From Zygnema cylindricum (taxonomy: Eukaryota > Streptophyta > Zygnematophyceae > Zygnematales > Zygnemataceae): a DNA stretch of 64,000 nt. The position numbers and the translations under genes were made by a program. Below, one piece after another: positions 9,870-22,064 of this stretch. Location of the stretch: assembly GCA_037447655.1 (NCBI GenBank), contig JBBHKE010002329.1, positions 64,001 through 128,000 on the forward strand. Direction: 5' to 3'. The notes under the pieces were generated by a model. The model saw only the letters and a list, made by a program, of their open reading frames with translations, had not been told where the DNA came from and did not search any database. Positions within the stretch are counted from its first letter, which is position 1, and every line of letters starts with the position of its first letter.

Positions 9870-11807
9870 GCATGTTCTAGTGCGGGTGTCATCTATTCCG
9901 GATCCTTCCGACAGGAGTTCTTCTTCTTCCTCGTTTTGACGGCTCTAGTGACGCTACAGGCGCTCATGGCCGGATGCTACGGCCAGCTGGCAGCTCACAG
10001 CAATGCACTTTTAGTGAGTCCACACTTCTCCAGAGAGAGGTAGAAGGGAAGAGGGAAGAGGGAAAGAGGAGGCGGGGAAGAGAGGGAAAAGGGGAAAAAC
10101 AAAAAAAAACGAGGGAAAAAAGGGAAGGTGGGGGAAAGCGAGAGAGAATGGAGGAAAATAGGCAGAAAGAGAAGGCAATGGAAAATGAGAGAGAGAGAGA
10201 AGGAATAAATGAAAGAATGGTAAAGGGGAGGAATAGTGAAGATCAACCAATAGTGTGGGTGGGAAAATAGGGATTTTCCATGCCAAGAATGTATATGCAC
10301 AAGAGAGGAGGCTCTGTGGACACACTTGCTGTTCACGGAGTTTAGGGTTTAGTATTACAAGTTTGTATATTTTGGCACCTTAAGAGGTAGTGTTTGTTTT
10401 TCTCCCATGCCGTAGTCATGGAAGTTGCAGCTCGAAAACAACAAAAACCCACATGATTGGGTTATTATTGCCCATGAAACCACCATCTCCCACTGTGAAA
10501 GTTTGATGCTATTGCCGATATTTGAGAAAAGTGCATTGATGCACATCGGAAAGGTTTTATTCTTATGAAGTATAAGCTAATACATTTATAAACCGGAATA
10601 GATATAATATCATATAATTCCGTTAATTAACACAATGTTAGCAAAAGGTAAAAAGCAAACCTTTTTGTCCTGTCATGGTACAGATAAGAAAACCGACCGA
10701 TGGATAAGTATTTCAGAATCTTTTTTTCTACAATCACTTATTTGAATGGTTGGCTTTGAATAGGGAGGAAATCTGTAAGGAAGTAAAGATAAACTTTAAC
10801 CTCAAGTAGAAAGGTATGAAACTGGTTACGCTTTTGCATATAGTGGTTCTCTTTTCCATTTCAGCCTCAATAATGTTAAATCCCCTTTATTTTTGATGTA
10901 GTTGCTATTCCATTCCGTTTAAACTCGTTATTACTTTTCTGATGGTCAAGGCAGCGAGAAGGTCTTGAAGTGGCACTCAGTGAAAAACAGCTGATCATAT
11001 TTTCTGCAATTTTATTGGTTATTACTGTAGGGGATGTTACATGATGATGTGCATTTAATACTTTGATATCATGATTCATCTCCGATGGATTGTGGTCTAC
11101 AGTATTGCAATATAAGTAGTTTTGCTGTAGAAATACATGCAAGTGATTTTCCGATAATCAAGGCATAGAATCAATTTATCTTCAGTAAAGACAATAGGGG
11201 TAGATTACAAAAACACTGTTTGCTAGCAACCATTTGGTTGCATTCTTAAGTCGGACACAAGTCTTTTGTGTACCTCAAAAGCCTCATCGAGGTTGTCGGT
11301 TCAATGTATGGCAAGAATGCATTTGATTTGAGGGATTTGTCTTACCGGATAACCGATGAGTTCGAATTGATCCGATTGACGAGGATGATTTTTCGCCCGC
11401 GCGAGCCTTTTATTCTGGATCTTTTGAGCTCCCCTCTCTCCCTCTCCCTCTCCCTCCCTCTCTTCTGTCGTTCTCATATCTTCCGCCGATGTGGTTTCCT
11501 GTGCCAGGTGGCGTGGATCCTCGACGCCGCCCTTGTCTCCGAGCTCTTAACGGCTCTCCTGTCGCAGAAAGCGGAGCATCCTCACACGGTGGCGGCGCGA
11601 TCTCCATTCATTTGTCTCACGTTTGTGAACTTGCTGCTGGTTTCGGTCCTCCTCATGACGAGTTTCAGGTGGAGTCGATTGGGAGCGATGGAGGTACAAC
11701 AGAATAGCAAGGCGAATTGGAGAGGGAGGATACGGAGGCGAAGGAGTTTTTCTAGTGGAGCGAAGAAAAGTTGGGATAGTTCTGCAATGGAGGCGGAAGC
11801 GAATTAG
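9870..11807 (+). CDS. 3' exons of a small multi-span membrane protein, CASP-like candidate
   Basis: Two exons join in phase: 9870-10013 (after TTTGCAG, donor GTGAGT) and 11508-11807 (after GTGCCAG, ending in a stop), giving 147 residues of an incomplete protein. Three hydrophobic segments are seen: FFFLVLTALVTLQALMAGCY, then VAWILDAALVSELLTALL, then FICLTFVNLLLVSVLLM, followed by a basic tail. CASP/MARVEL-type plant proteins have four spans, with a conserved aspartate in the third (often FLDQ); the second segment here has ILDA in the right place. If so, a 5' exon with the first span and its conserved arginine is missing. The 1.5-kb intron holds a purine-rich tract at 10030-10200. The membrane protein call is good; the family call is tentative. 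Confidence 0.45.
10014..11507. other. intron of the membrane-protein gene with GA-rich tract
   Basis: Donor TTA|GTGAGT and acceptor GTGCCAG are both strong. A GAGGRA-rich stretch lies at 10030-10215 and gives only low-complexity frames on both strands. Nothing else is recognised. Confidence 0.55.
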
Positions 11808-12802
11808 TTAGTACTGTAGTTTTGTACTTTTAGTTGCTTTTTTAATTCTTTGTAGCGCTCTTGCCACAATAGCCCTTAAATTATTTGGTTTTATAGTGTT
11901 AGAAAACTGTGATTGTTTTTTTCTTTTTTTTTCCATTTTTCGTTTTTCATTTTAAATTTAGTTCCTAGACGTTACCGTTGTGATTTGATATATCGGTTTA
12001 GGTAACGTTGAGTTTTCTATTTTTTTTTTTAAAGAAGACATGCCTTTGCTAGGCATGTCTATATGGTAAAAGGCAATTTTGAGTTCCGATTTTGCCCCGA
12101 CACACTATTTTAGGTTTATAGTTCGAGTGGTCAATTCCTTTGACACACGTTTGTGTAATTTGAGATGATAGCTACTTTGGCAAAGCGTTCCATTGAATTG
12201 AAGGAAGTGGTTTAATAAAATATTTTCCCTGCAGAAGCAACTGCCTAAAGATTGTATCAAAAATAAGTATAAATATGATTCTTTATCCTTTTTTTTTGTG
12301 CTTGAATGTGGAATTAATGTTCTTTGTACAAAATTCAGTGTGCACTGCGTCGTTAAATTCTCTTGTGGGAGAGTGCTATGTATTCACTGGCCAAGAAAGC
12401 GAAAATTTGCACTTATTGCGACACTTTTGGCTCAATTTTGTAAGATAAATTAATATCAACAGAAAAAAACAAAAAAAAATGACCTTACTAATTAGCTTAG
12501 TATCTACTCTACAAGTTGGAGAAAAAAAGACGGGTTTAACGTTTGGAAAAGGTTTAAACCAAGCGAAAACAATCCAAAGTGCTAGAAATCATTTTATGCT
12601 TTCGAGGGTTATTTAGGGTTAATAACGAAATCATCATGTCGTCGAACCGAGACCGAACTACCATAAGGACAATGGTATGAAGTGGTTGCAGTTCCAGTTT
12701 GGCAGTTCGACTCCTGTTGCATTTAAGCTCGGTTGGAGGGACGGGCTGTACAAGTTTTTGCGTCGCCTTGCGGCGGCCAGCCTGGATAGTTTGCGTCAAC
12801 TA
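11808..12802. other. 3' flank and spacer, no gene seen
   Basis: T-rich sequence follows the membrane-protein stop. An inverted repeat AGACATGCC-TTTGCTA-GGCATGTCT sits at 12037-12061. I see no other feature. Confidence 0.5.
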
Positions 12803-13291
12803 CACCGCGAATCGCTATTAGCGTACATGACGCTAATTGGGGTACCCCTTTTTTTGGGGCAAATTCTCAAATAGAATAAAGTACGCTAAATGTTTTTGCA
12901 CGTTATTTGAGGTACCCCGCTCAATGCGGTTCATAACTGTAATTTAGTTCCCTTTTAAATAGTGTGGTGTACGGACTGTTATATCTGTACTACACCGTAC
13001 ATTTTTATATTTAAAAGTACAGAAAATATAATAATATATAATTGCGTAAATATTTTCAGGCATACGCAGATGTCAAAAAAACGCGACGGCGTACGATTTG
13101 AACAGTTTCGTACAAATTTGTTTTTTAGTGTGGACATATTATGTGCTGAAAATTTTTACAAAGCAGTTTACAAATTAGAGTACATGATAAATTAGTATCA
13201 TGGTGTACCCGAAAAAACACAATTTACCGTAAAGTACGCTAATTGTTTCATTACGCTATCTATTTCATTACGCTAATAGCGATTCACGGTG
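12803..13291. mobile_element. TA-flanked MITE, first of two tandem 489-bp copies
   Basis: The ends CACCGCGAATCGCTATTAGC and GCTAATAGCGATTCACGGTG are flanked by TA. The copy is 489 bp and differs from the next one by only a few substitutions, for example GTTATATCTGTACTACACC against GCCAGATCTGTACTATTTC. Its inner GGGGTACCCC and AAATAGTGTGGTGTACGG words recur in other long members of the family. Confidence 0.9.
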
Positions 13292-13309
13292 TAGACGCTT
13301 TGGTAACTA

Positions 13310-13798
13310 CACCGCGAATCGCTATTAGCGTACATGACGCTAATTGGGGTACCCCTTTTTTTGGGGCAAATTCTCAAATAGAATAAAGTACGCTAAATGT
13401 TTTTGCACGTTATTTGAGGTACCCCGCTCAATGCGGTTCATAACTGTAATTTAGTTCCCTTTTAAATAGTGTGGTGTACGGACTGCCAGATCTGTACTAT
13501 TTCGTACATTTTTAAATTTAAAAGTACAGAAAATATAATAATATATAATTGCGTAAATATTTTCCGGCATACGCAGATGTCAAAAAAACGCGACGGCGTA
13601 CGATTTGAACAGTTTCGTACATATACATGTTTTAGTGTGGACATATTATGTGCTGAAAATTTTTACAAAGCAGTTTACAAATTAGAGTACATGATAAATT
13701 AGTATCATGGTGTACCCGAAAAAACACAATTTACCGTAAAGTACGCTAATTGTTTCATTACGCTATCTATTTCATTACGCTAATAGCGATTCACGGTG
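13310..13798. mobile_element. TA-flanked MITE, second of two tandem 489-bp copies
   Basis: It has exactly the same length and orientation as the copy at 12803-13291, and only 18 bp separate the two. Both sides have TA. The high identity points to recent activity or to a recent local duplication. Confidence 0.9.
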
Positions 13799-14080
13799 TA
13801 CAGTACTGGACTGTAGCAGCTACTGTACTTTGGGTGTCGGTCAAGTCTCGTGGCATTTATAAAGTGTACTTTTGCTGCTGGAGTTTCTTGTTTCGTCTCG
13901 CACCTTTTGAATGACAAGAAAAGACAAAGGGTGTTGCTCATGCACTAAAGGGTTTTTTCTGCCGGTTAGCATTCCCTTTGTCTCTATGTGTGATCAACTT
14001 GATCGTATGGCAACAGACGAAGATCGACACCTCTCTCGATACTGAATCTCGAAAATTGACGATTCAGCTCGATGCGCATC

Positions 14081-14706
14081 ACTATTGCTGCATTCACACT
14101 AGAAATGGATGATGAATGAGATGAGGAAACGAATGTCCTTTTTTTTTGTTTGGACGTGAATCGCCCTTGGCGTCATCTCACGTCAACCAAAAACGTTGCG
14201 ATGTGATTCATGTTGCCGTACGATTAGTCGCCGATGACTGAAATCAGTCCTTACCAAACCATCGTTAAGAAGGGGGGCGGACGTTTCTTCAAAGTTCCAA
14301 AGAAGTTTTAAGTTTACATTTTTTTACGTTTTATTTTATATGATTTTGATTGGCTATTTGATAATGGGTTAGCAATTTAAAAAAATTCGTTACAATACAG
14401 ATCATTCATTCGGGATACGACTTCATGTTTTTTCAAAGTCCAATTTATGCATTCCGAAAAGGTTTTCCGGAAAAGAAGATGACTTGCCATGGTTGTCAAG
14501 TTTTGACGCACTAGACCGTATGTTTGTCCATCGCTACGCTCCAAATCGTATATTTTGTCCGTCACTACGCTCCAGAAAGGTTGACAGCCGAGCCGTCAAT
14601 CTGTTTGGCGCCTCTGTTTTTGTTTTTTTGCGGAATGAATGGTACGGGATCATTCGTTTCCTCACCTCATTCATCATCCATTTTCTAGTGTGAATGTAGC
14701 AATAGT
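14081..14706. mobile_element. non-autonomous element with about 55-bp terminal inverted repeats
   Basis: The left end ACTATTGCTGCATTCACACT with GATGATGAATGAGATGAGG is mirrored at the right end, in reverse complement, as ACTATTGCTACATTCACACT with GATGATGAATGAGGTGAGG. The repeats extend to AACGAATG. I could not find a clean target duplication, so the superfamily is left open. The interior has no transposase. Confidence 0.75.
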
Positions 14707-14900
14707 AGCAAAAGTGTGCACAGTGCAGGGGCCACAAGAGATTAGATAATAGTTCAACAGTGCGAAAACGTGCAAAATGCTACATATGATATATCCGTAT
14801 TATTTTAGTTTATCCGTACATAGTCATCATAATAGTGTTATAAATTTCTAGTGTTGACCCTCCCCTCTCTTTTCTACAAAGGAAATGCATCCCTTTGTAG

Positions 14901-15735
14901 CATAATTCAAAAGTAGGCGTTTTTATGGTAGGCCTTTGGTAGGCGCACAAAACTTGGCACAAAACTCGCGTAGTGTAGACATACTGTATGTGTGTGCGTT
15001 GTGCAAACTCTTGTACAAACGTATGAATCTGACGTATGATCAAATTACAACGCACGCCGCCAGACGAAGTTTTTTAGTGAACTGACACAAAGTAGGATGA
15101 CATTCCGCGGGAAAGAAAACCCGAAAAAAAAAACGTGGACGAACAACCAAACAAAATTTGGTGGAGTGAAATAAGTGTGAAGGAGTTAAAATGAGCGTGG
15201 TGGAGAGCGTCGAGAGTGCGATGAGAGAGAGTAGAGAGAGTTCATAGTTTTTTCGGAAAGGGCGAAACCGCCAAAGTATATTTGCAGCTACCAACGGGTA
15301 GGTTTTGGTAATATTTTTAGTAGTGTGGGATATTTTTTTTTATCGTCCCATACTGCCTTGTTGGTCAATTTGAGGCTTTATTTAGTGTGGCCTTCAAAAT
15401 TGCAGACGCTAATATGATAGATAGTCCTATTGTAAGTTGTGTTATAGGATTTTCATGTGATCTTCTTAGATCGCTACTTTGATCAGCAACCGTTCGATCG
15501 TCCAAATCTGACGGTTTAAATAAAAAATACCTCAAAACTCACAAAAAAAAATGTCTTAAAGTTTTTCAAAATTTAGACATGACGTTTAATTCTCTATCGA
15601 TCGATGTGCAACTCACCCCTTTTACTATTTTTTTTAATTTTGCGACCATACAATATGGGTCTTAAGGTCATCTTATATGTTTTACATACAATAGGGATAT
15701 TGTATGGGCCTACTTTCACCTACTTTTGAACTATG
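14901..15735. mobile_element. non-autonomous hAT-type element (CATAGTTC family), 835 bp
   Basis: The left end CATAATTCAAAAGTAGGCG and the right end CACCTACTTTTGAACTATG are inverted repeats. The flanks CTTTGTAG (14893-14900) and TTTTGTAG (15736-15743) match at 7 of 8 bases, as expected for a hAT target duplication with one later mutation. A short 298-bp sister with a perfect duplication is at 41572-41869. Confidence 0.8.
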
Positions 15736-15743
15736 TTTTGTAG

Positions 15744-16236
15744 TTTGTTGTTTCTTTTTTCATTTTATTTTCACTTTATTTGCATTTTATTGTTTCATTG
15801 GCTCTTGCAGTTGCCAACTCATTCTCTCCCTGTCACTGCCACATGGTAACGCGTTCCCATTTTCTACTGCTGACTGGCTAGCTGTTATATGCCACAGTTC
15901 CGCCCGTTACGGCCAACATCAATCTCACGCTATCCTACGGAGAAATTGGCATATGCACTGCATTTCGCTTGCTATATCGCTAACGATATGATGGTCCTAT
16001 CGTATCGAAGTGCCACAATTGTTATATTGCAGTATGTTTCCTATACAATATTTTTTGTCGATACAACATCATAGCAATATATCGAATTGCTTAAGGCCGC
16101 AATTTTCGAACAATATGTGTGACGTTTCAAAGACGAATATTATGTACGGACCGCCTATGCTGGTTTAATGTTTACTCTGCATTTAACCTAAACCTGAAAA
16201 ATGCGGAAAACAACAATCCTGCCAATTGCACCACCT
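15744..16236. other. intergenic stretch, no gene seen
   Basis: T-rich sequence with short chance frames; no domain, repeat or RNA gene recognised. Confidence 0.5.
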
Positions 16237-16360
16237 TGACACGTGTGAACCTAATAATGTAATTGCTTCCCGATCGGTCTGATTTGAAAAACGTTGCGAA
16301 TCTTTGGCAATTTACTTCGATGGCCTTTTGGCTTGACGAATTCTGCCATTTTATTTAGGG
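16237..16360. repeat. dispersed 125-bp repeat, copy 1
   Basis: This stretch (GAACCTAATAATGTAA, CTTCCCGATCGGT, GTTGCGAATCTTTGGCAAT, CTGCCATTTTATTTA) recurs in the same orientation at about 24396-24520. No coding frame is kept in either copy, and I see no ends typical of a transposon. Confidence 0.75.
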
Positions 16361-16779
16361 AATTGATCATGACAGTGACTGTTACTGTTTTGGTTGCGCA
16401 CAGTCACTTACGTCATTTTGTCAAAAAAATATACGTTTGAAGTACACATTGGTACAAATAAAGTACCGTTGAGTATAAATTTGACGGTCAATCCGTTGGA
16501 CATTTTGTACTTTCACAATATTGTTTCAACCGTTTAAAATTTTGCCTCGCTTGCAAGCGTCAATCGTTATAATAAAATTAGCAATTCACACGGTCCGCGA
16601 GCATTTACGGTAACAAAACTACGGCAACCACATGTAAATAAAAGTGTTGCAGACATTCACTTTTTGTCGTTACCTGAGCTCCACTGTGTGAGCACCTAGC
16701 CGCAAAATTGAAATTAAATCGTCTAAGCGTTATATTGAACTTAGACGCAAAGTGAAACGAAACGTCTTTAAACTGAAGT

Positions 16780-17110
16780 ACTATAAGTTTTGTACGGATA
16801 ATTAAAACGCACGAAACGAAATAAACTTTGTAGACTATAATAAAATGAACCAGCGTAAAAAAATCAATTGAAATTAAATGAAAAAAATGCGCGTCGTCAC
16901 GCGCGACGAAATCGAGCCACACTATCTAAGAATCAACATAGTTTAAATACTATAAGTCTTGTACGGAAATATTAAAAAGCACGAAACGAAATAAAGTTTG
17001 TAGACTTTAATAAAACGAACCGGCGTAAAAATGTCAATTGAAATTAATTGAAAAAAATACGCGTCGTCACGCGCGACGAAATCAAGCCACACTATTTACG
17101 AATCAACATA
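16780..17110. repeat. tandem duplication, unit about 169 bp
   Basis: Two copies start at 16780 and 16949 with ACTATAAGT and share GCACGAAACGAAATAAA, CGTCGTCACGCGCGACGAAATC and AGAATCAACATA-like blocks (the last with one change). Each copy contains the near-palindrome GCGTCGTCACGCGCGACG. Confidence 0.8.
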
Positions 17111-18189
17111 CTTACATTGACAACGAAATTGATAATGATTCGCAACAGTGTAAATTTTCAACAGCAAGTTCCATCTACATGGGAAAAACTTAGCCAGATG
17201 TAAGCACGTCTATTTTTCATAAGGCACAAACCTCGTCAAAATTTCACATCAATGCAATTTGTCGTCAATATAAGGTAACCATTTGTTATTTTTGGTAGTT
17301 TGATGTTTTTTTCAACATTTTTTTGGCAAACATTTTGGTGTAGGCTATATATTTTTGGATGCTTTAAAGTTTTTGCAACGCGGGAGCTCCATATAGTTGG
17401 GTGAGGTCCATGTTATAGACAATAATGTACTTTATATTTTTTGAAAATTTAAATGTATTTAAAATGAAGAGATTTTACATGCAATTCCACAATTTGGGTT
17501 AGAGGTGGGGTATACATTTACAAGTTGGGGTAGGCTTAGAGTAAAAATCTCAATGTGTGTTTTACTTCGCATTTGTTATTGTTTTCATCGTCTCTTTCTT
17601 TAGAGGATGTTGCCTATACCGGATAGGATATTTGATTCAAGGGGGTGAGCTTCTTCGAACAGCCGGAAGATTTGCAATTGGACAATGATATGCTATATCA
17701 ATATCTTCTTCAAGAAAAAAACTGGTTGTTCTCCAATGTGATAGAGGTGGTAGTTATAGAGATATTAAAGAGAAACAAAGAGGACAAGGGTCAAACCCCC
17801 AATTTTTTCAACAAAAATTAACTAGTAGTCGACGAGTAGAATGTCCATTTCGTGTTTGTGGGTACGAAAGAAATGGCAAATAGGAATTATCTACCAAAAT
17901 ACCACAACACAATCACAAAAAACCTCAACATCTAAAGGCACACCCGATGTGTCGATGGATGGACAACAGTGGTATTGAAAAAGTTACACATTTTTTTAGG
18001 TCTGGCGCAAAACCGAGGCAAGTTGTGAGCTCTTTCAGATTAGGGGATAAACCATGTTACGCCACAGCTATAGATATTTACAATTTACGGCGACAGATAC
18101 GTAAACTTGAACTTAAAGGTAAATCATCTATTGTAGCTCTTATAACTGAATTGGAAACTTTAAAAATGTTCAAAAGTGAGTATGAGCTA

Positions 18190-18722
18190 GACCATGAATC
18201 GTTATTAGTGTCAATAACTCCAATTTGGGTATTAAAAAAATTGATTTTTTATTTCAAATTGGATACATGATTTTAATTTTTCCTTGACGTTGATTAAGCT
18301 ACCGTAAAAAATAGCATAAAGCCCGAAAGTACAATAAAATCTAAGTAGTGTGGTGTACGCTCGATGTCAAACCGTACATAAATGTACTTTTTTAACTGAA
18401 AATTTACAAAAAATGAATTAAACCAGACACGCACGCATAGGAAAGTGCGCTAAAAAAACGGAATTAGTATGACAAGTAAATTAGCATGGCATGTACAAAT
18501 ATCTTAAATTCGCGACGGCGTACGATTTTTAATATTTTGTACGGGTACATATATAAATGTATATAATCGTACAGTGAATATTCCAGTTTTGTTGTTCCCA
18601 AATTAGCATTAACGCCGAAATTAGAATACACATTTAAAAAAAACAAATTCTTAATTAGTATCAATTACGATAAATTTTCTTAAACACTATTTAAATTTTG
18701 ACACTAATAACGATTCGCGGTG
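18190..18722. mobile_element. MITE inserted in the MULE transposase gene
   Basis: The ends GACCATGAATCGTTATTAGT and CTAATAACGATTCGCGGTG are degenerate versions of the TA-MITE termini. The interior has the family's AGTGTGGTGTACGC and ACGGCGTACGATTT words. The protein frame stops at the left edge and resumes at the right edge with DDELHITHLF, the usual continuation of MULE transposases, so the MITE landed in an existing coding sequence. Confidence 0.85.
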
Positions 18723-19390
18723 TTGATGATGAACTTCATATCACTCATCTTTTCATAGCTCCCAAAACATCGGTTAATATGCTAAAGAGAAATTATACAT
18801 ATATTTTGTTAGATTCCACATACAAAACAAATTATTTCAAAATGCCATTATTACACGTAGTAGGGTTGTCTCCGAATAATAAAAATTTTAACATATATTT
18901 TGTCATTTTGAGTTCAGAAAAACTAGAGGATTATAAGTGGGCTTTGGAGCAATTAGTTAAATTGTTTCAAAAAGACTCTCTTCCACAAGTGTGTGTAACA
19001 GACCGTGAACTAGCTTTAATCAATGCTTTGGAAATAGTATTTCCCAATGCCCAAAAACTCCTTTGTCAGTGGCACATCAATAAAAATGTCGTACCTAAAT
19101 GTGAACCTGATTTTAGTGGTTCGGACAAAGAATGGGGGACCTTTTATCAAACATAGAATGAAGTTATGCAAGCAAAAAATGTGGAAGAATTTGAGGTGGT
19201 GTGGAGAAAGTGTAGCAACTTACTTTATGACAATAAAAAAATAATGTCATATTTGAAAGATATATGGTTTCCTTACAAAGAGCGTTTTGTGAGCGCATGG
19301 GCGGACCGTTGTCTACACCTAGGTAGTAAATCCACTTCTCGGGTTGAGGGGGCTCATGCCACGTTGAAGTCTTATTTGCAAACATCTACT

Positions 19391-20218
19391 GGTGAGTTTT
19401 TTATTTGGATATATCATTGTTTTTTTAGTCTTTGTATGCTCATTGTATGTTTAATTAGGTTGTGTCATCATTGTTTTTTTTATTTTTTTATTTATTATTT
19501 TATTAAAACAGGTTATTTATTCATGTGACAAAGACATGATCATCAAGTGACCAATTAGTGTGGATTTATACATATTTGGTCTTAAAAGTCAATTTTTGTT
19601 CTATATGATGATTAAATGAATGAATATTACGCACATTACTAATGGTGGTCGATTGAATGGAATTTTTATAAAACAATGGTTGAATGAATATTTTTATATT
19701 AATCATGGTTGTTGATTTAATTAAATCCACTCTAGTCTTAGTGTTTGAAAAAATGTTATCCACGTTGATAGTGGTAATTTAATGAATGAAATTTGTAGAC
19801 AACATGGTGATGAAACAAATGTAAACCATTGGATAGTACAACTCACAATATAATTGGTGGCTGAACAAATATATTTCACGTTGATGTTGATGATTCAACG
19901 AATGTAATTCACTATACTAATAAAAATTAAATTAAACCTATCTATACTAGTAATGGTTTTCTCTTATGATATGTGCATTACAACCACAATTAAGGTGTAT
20001 GTGTATTTCAATTTAAAAACAAAAAATATGTAATATTGTTCTAGTTATAATACAATTACATATTATTAATTAAATCTTTGTAGATGTTCCTTAGATATTA
20101 ATTAAATGACATTTTATATTTGTTCCAACTACAGATCAACTAGTTTATACAAAGATAAAATGCTACTTTTTTTATTGTATGTCTCACTTGACTTCAACTA
20201 TATCGCAAATTTTTGTAG
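19391..20218. other. AT-rich intron of the MULE transposase gene
   Basis: The transposase frame stops after LQTSTG at a GTGAGT donor and resumes after TTTTTGTAG with the expected sequence. The 0.8 kb between is AT-rich and lacks other features. Confidence 0.65.
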
Positions 20219-22064
20219 GTGATCTCCGAAGTGTTGTGGAGAAAATTGAAATGATGGTTACAAACCAATATCAAGAATTCAACGGAAGTAATGCATCTGA
20301 TGCCGTGAGGATTCCACATTTTGTTCGAGAAACATTTTTTTCCAGTTTGACATGTCATGTGTCAAATTTCGCGTTACAAATAATAAGTTAATCATTTACA
20401 AGGTTTTTGGGAAAATCATTAAGGTTCAAAATTCTCTTCAAGTGAAAACCATTTTGATCTTAGTTTCTAACCAAATTCTATCTTAATTAAAGCCAATTTA
20501 ATCTTGAATATTGTTTTAATATTTATAATTAAACAAGTGTTACAATTCGTTAAATCTTGTCTTAAACTTGAGTGTTAAAAAAAAACTTACTTATTTTTTC
20601 TTAACATTTGAATATACTTTGAAGATATTAATGTAGCCTTTTTATTTATCACATTTTTTTGTTTTTGCTTTACTTTTCTCTTTCCAGGTTAATAGAGAAT
20701 ATGATTTTGCCAAAAAGAGTTTGGAGAGTGGTTGTGATTTGGCTCCTTGTACACATACTTTGAGGAGTACTATGGGGCTCCCATGCAATCACTTTCTTCT
20801 CAATTTACTAAAAAAAAAACCATTTTTCTACATCACTTTGACAAACATTGGTATCTACATCTACTTGAAAATTTAGAAGATATTGAAAAAGATAAAATCT
20901 TCAAAATGCATGAAAATAAGAATTTTTCCAAACTTCCTCAAGCTTGGAAAAAATTGCAAAAAAAAAAAAAATCTTGGAACTTACATCATCAAAAGTATGC
21001 AACAACCTAATTAGATAAAATTGCGGAGACAAAAATGCACCCGGTTTTTGATCCAAAGAAACCAAACGTTCACGGTCAAATCGTAGGCTCAAAAAAGAAT
21101 GAAGTTTGGTCACCCAAACAGGACCCGTCATGTTTTGAACACGTGGAATGAAAGTCATTTATTAAAAAATATTCTTTTTGTAAAAAAACATGGCACAATT
21201 TAAAAAAATGTCCGATTATGTCAAACCAAAGTTCTCAATCCAACGAATGGAATGGCAATGATGTTCCTCAATCAAACGAAAGGGTCAAAATACAAAACTC
21301 TAATTTACTACAAGACGTGGCCAAACAAGGCTTTGATTCAAATAAATTGACGGAGAAGAATGGTTCACAATCGAACAAATAAGCGAATAATGAAGCTCTC
21401 AAATGAATGATGGCTTTGCCAAACAAATTTCTCAATTGGACGAAAAGGTAAACGAGCAAGTTTTTCATTATTTGACCATGCCTTTACATTTAGCATTTTG
21501 TTTGGCAAATTTACGCGATGCGATGGCTGACGAGAATTGTGGTTTTAGGGTTGTTGCATCCCAATTGTATAGTAGTGAACACAATTGGGTTCGAGTACGA
21601 ATTACGATGATCGAACATCTTTTTGCGAATCGTGAGTATTATGAGGATTTGTTTGGAAAAAATATTTACAAAAAAACGCATTCAAGATTGGACCATCACA
21701 TCGGAGTTGCGAAAAAATGTATATGGTTCTCAACCCCTTAAAAGCTAATACTACTCGCTTCTCAATACAACTCACTTCTCAATTTGAAAGGCTTGTTGTG
21801 ATTATCTCACAAAACATTGTGGGTAGTAATACGTATATTCCATATGCAAAAGTCAACGATCAACCTCCTATTTGTTTGGTGTATGTCAACAAGAATCACT
21901 TCCAAGAGGGTGTTTTGGGAGGTGGAGTTTTACTTTCAGCGGAGCCACAGTGGCTTGGAAGGAATTGTGATTCTGTGTATCGTGCAATATGTTTGGAAGT
22001 TTTAAACCCTCGTTTTCAAAATTGGAACAATTACTTGAAGGTACATGTTTGTGTTGAACCTTAA

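Larger units (their letters stand above)
17604..22064 (+). pseudogene. MULE transposase-OTU protein, broken by stops, a frameshift and a MITE
   Basis: Pieces read in order. The FAR1-like part at 17604-18189 includes RRVECPFRVCGYERNGK then HLKAHP and KPRQVVSSF. The transposase core at 18723-19385 contains LLDSTYKTNYFKMPLLHVVG, CVTDRELALINAL, LLCQWHI and SRVEGAHATLKSYLQTSTG. After a GT-AG intron (19391 to about 20219) the protein continues with DLRSVVEKIEMMVTNQYQEF, then CTHTLRSTMGLPCNHFLLN (SWIM finger) near 20750. The OTU domain at 21403-22064 keeps DENCGFRVVA (catalytic Asp and Cys) and NKNHFQEG (catalytic His). Damage includes an in-frame TAG at 17881, where tryptophan is usual, a TGA near 17682, loss of frame after the SWIM finger, a shift near 21717, and the 533-bp MITE. 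Some breaks could be unrecognised introns. The transposase core places it firmly in the MULE family. Confidence 0.85.

Noticed and set aside
9525-9939. His-, Ser- or Ile-rich frames over the CAT microsatellite
   Set aside because: They exist only because a trinucleotide repeat lacks stops; all frames are open and no domain is present.
10011-10336. Ser/Leu/Phe-rich minus-strand frames
   Set aside because: They are the complement of a GA-rich tract inside the membrane-protein intron.
12962-13702. Two near-identical 77-codon frames
   Set aside because: They are the same part of the two tandem 489-bp MITEs, with no protein motif.
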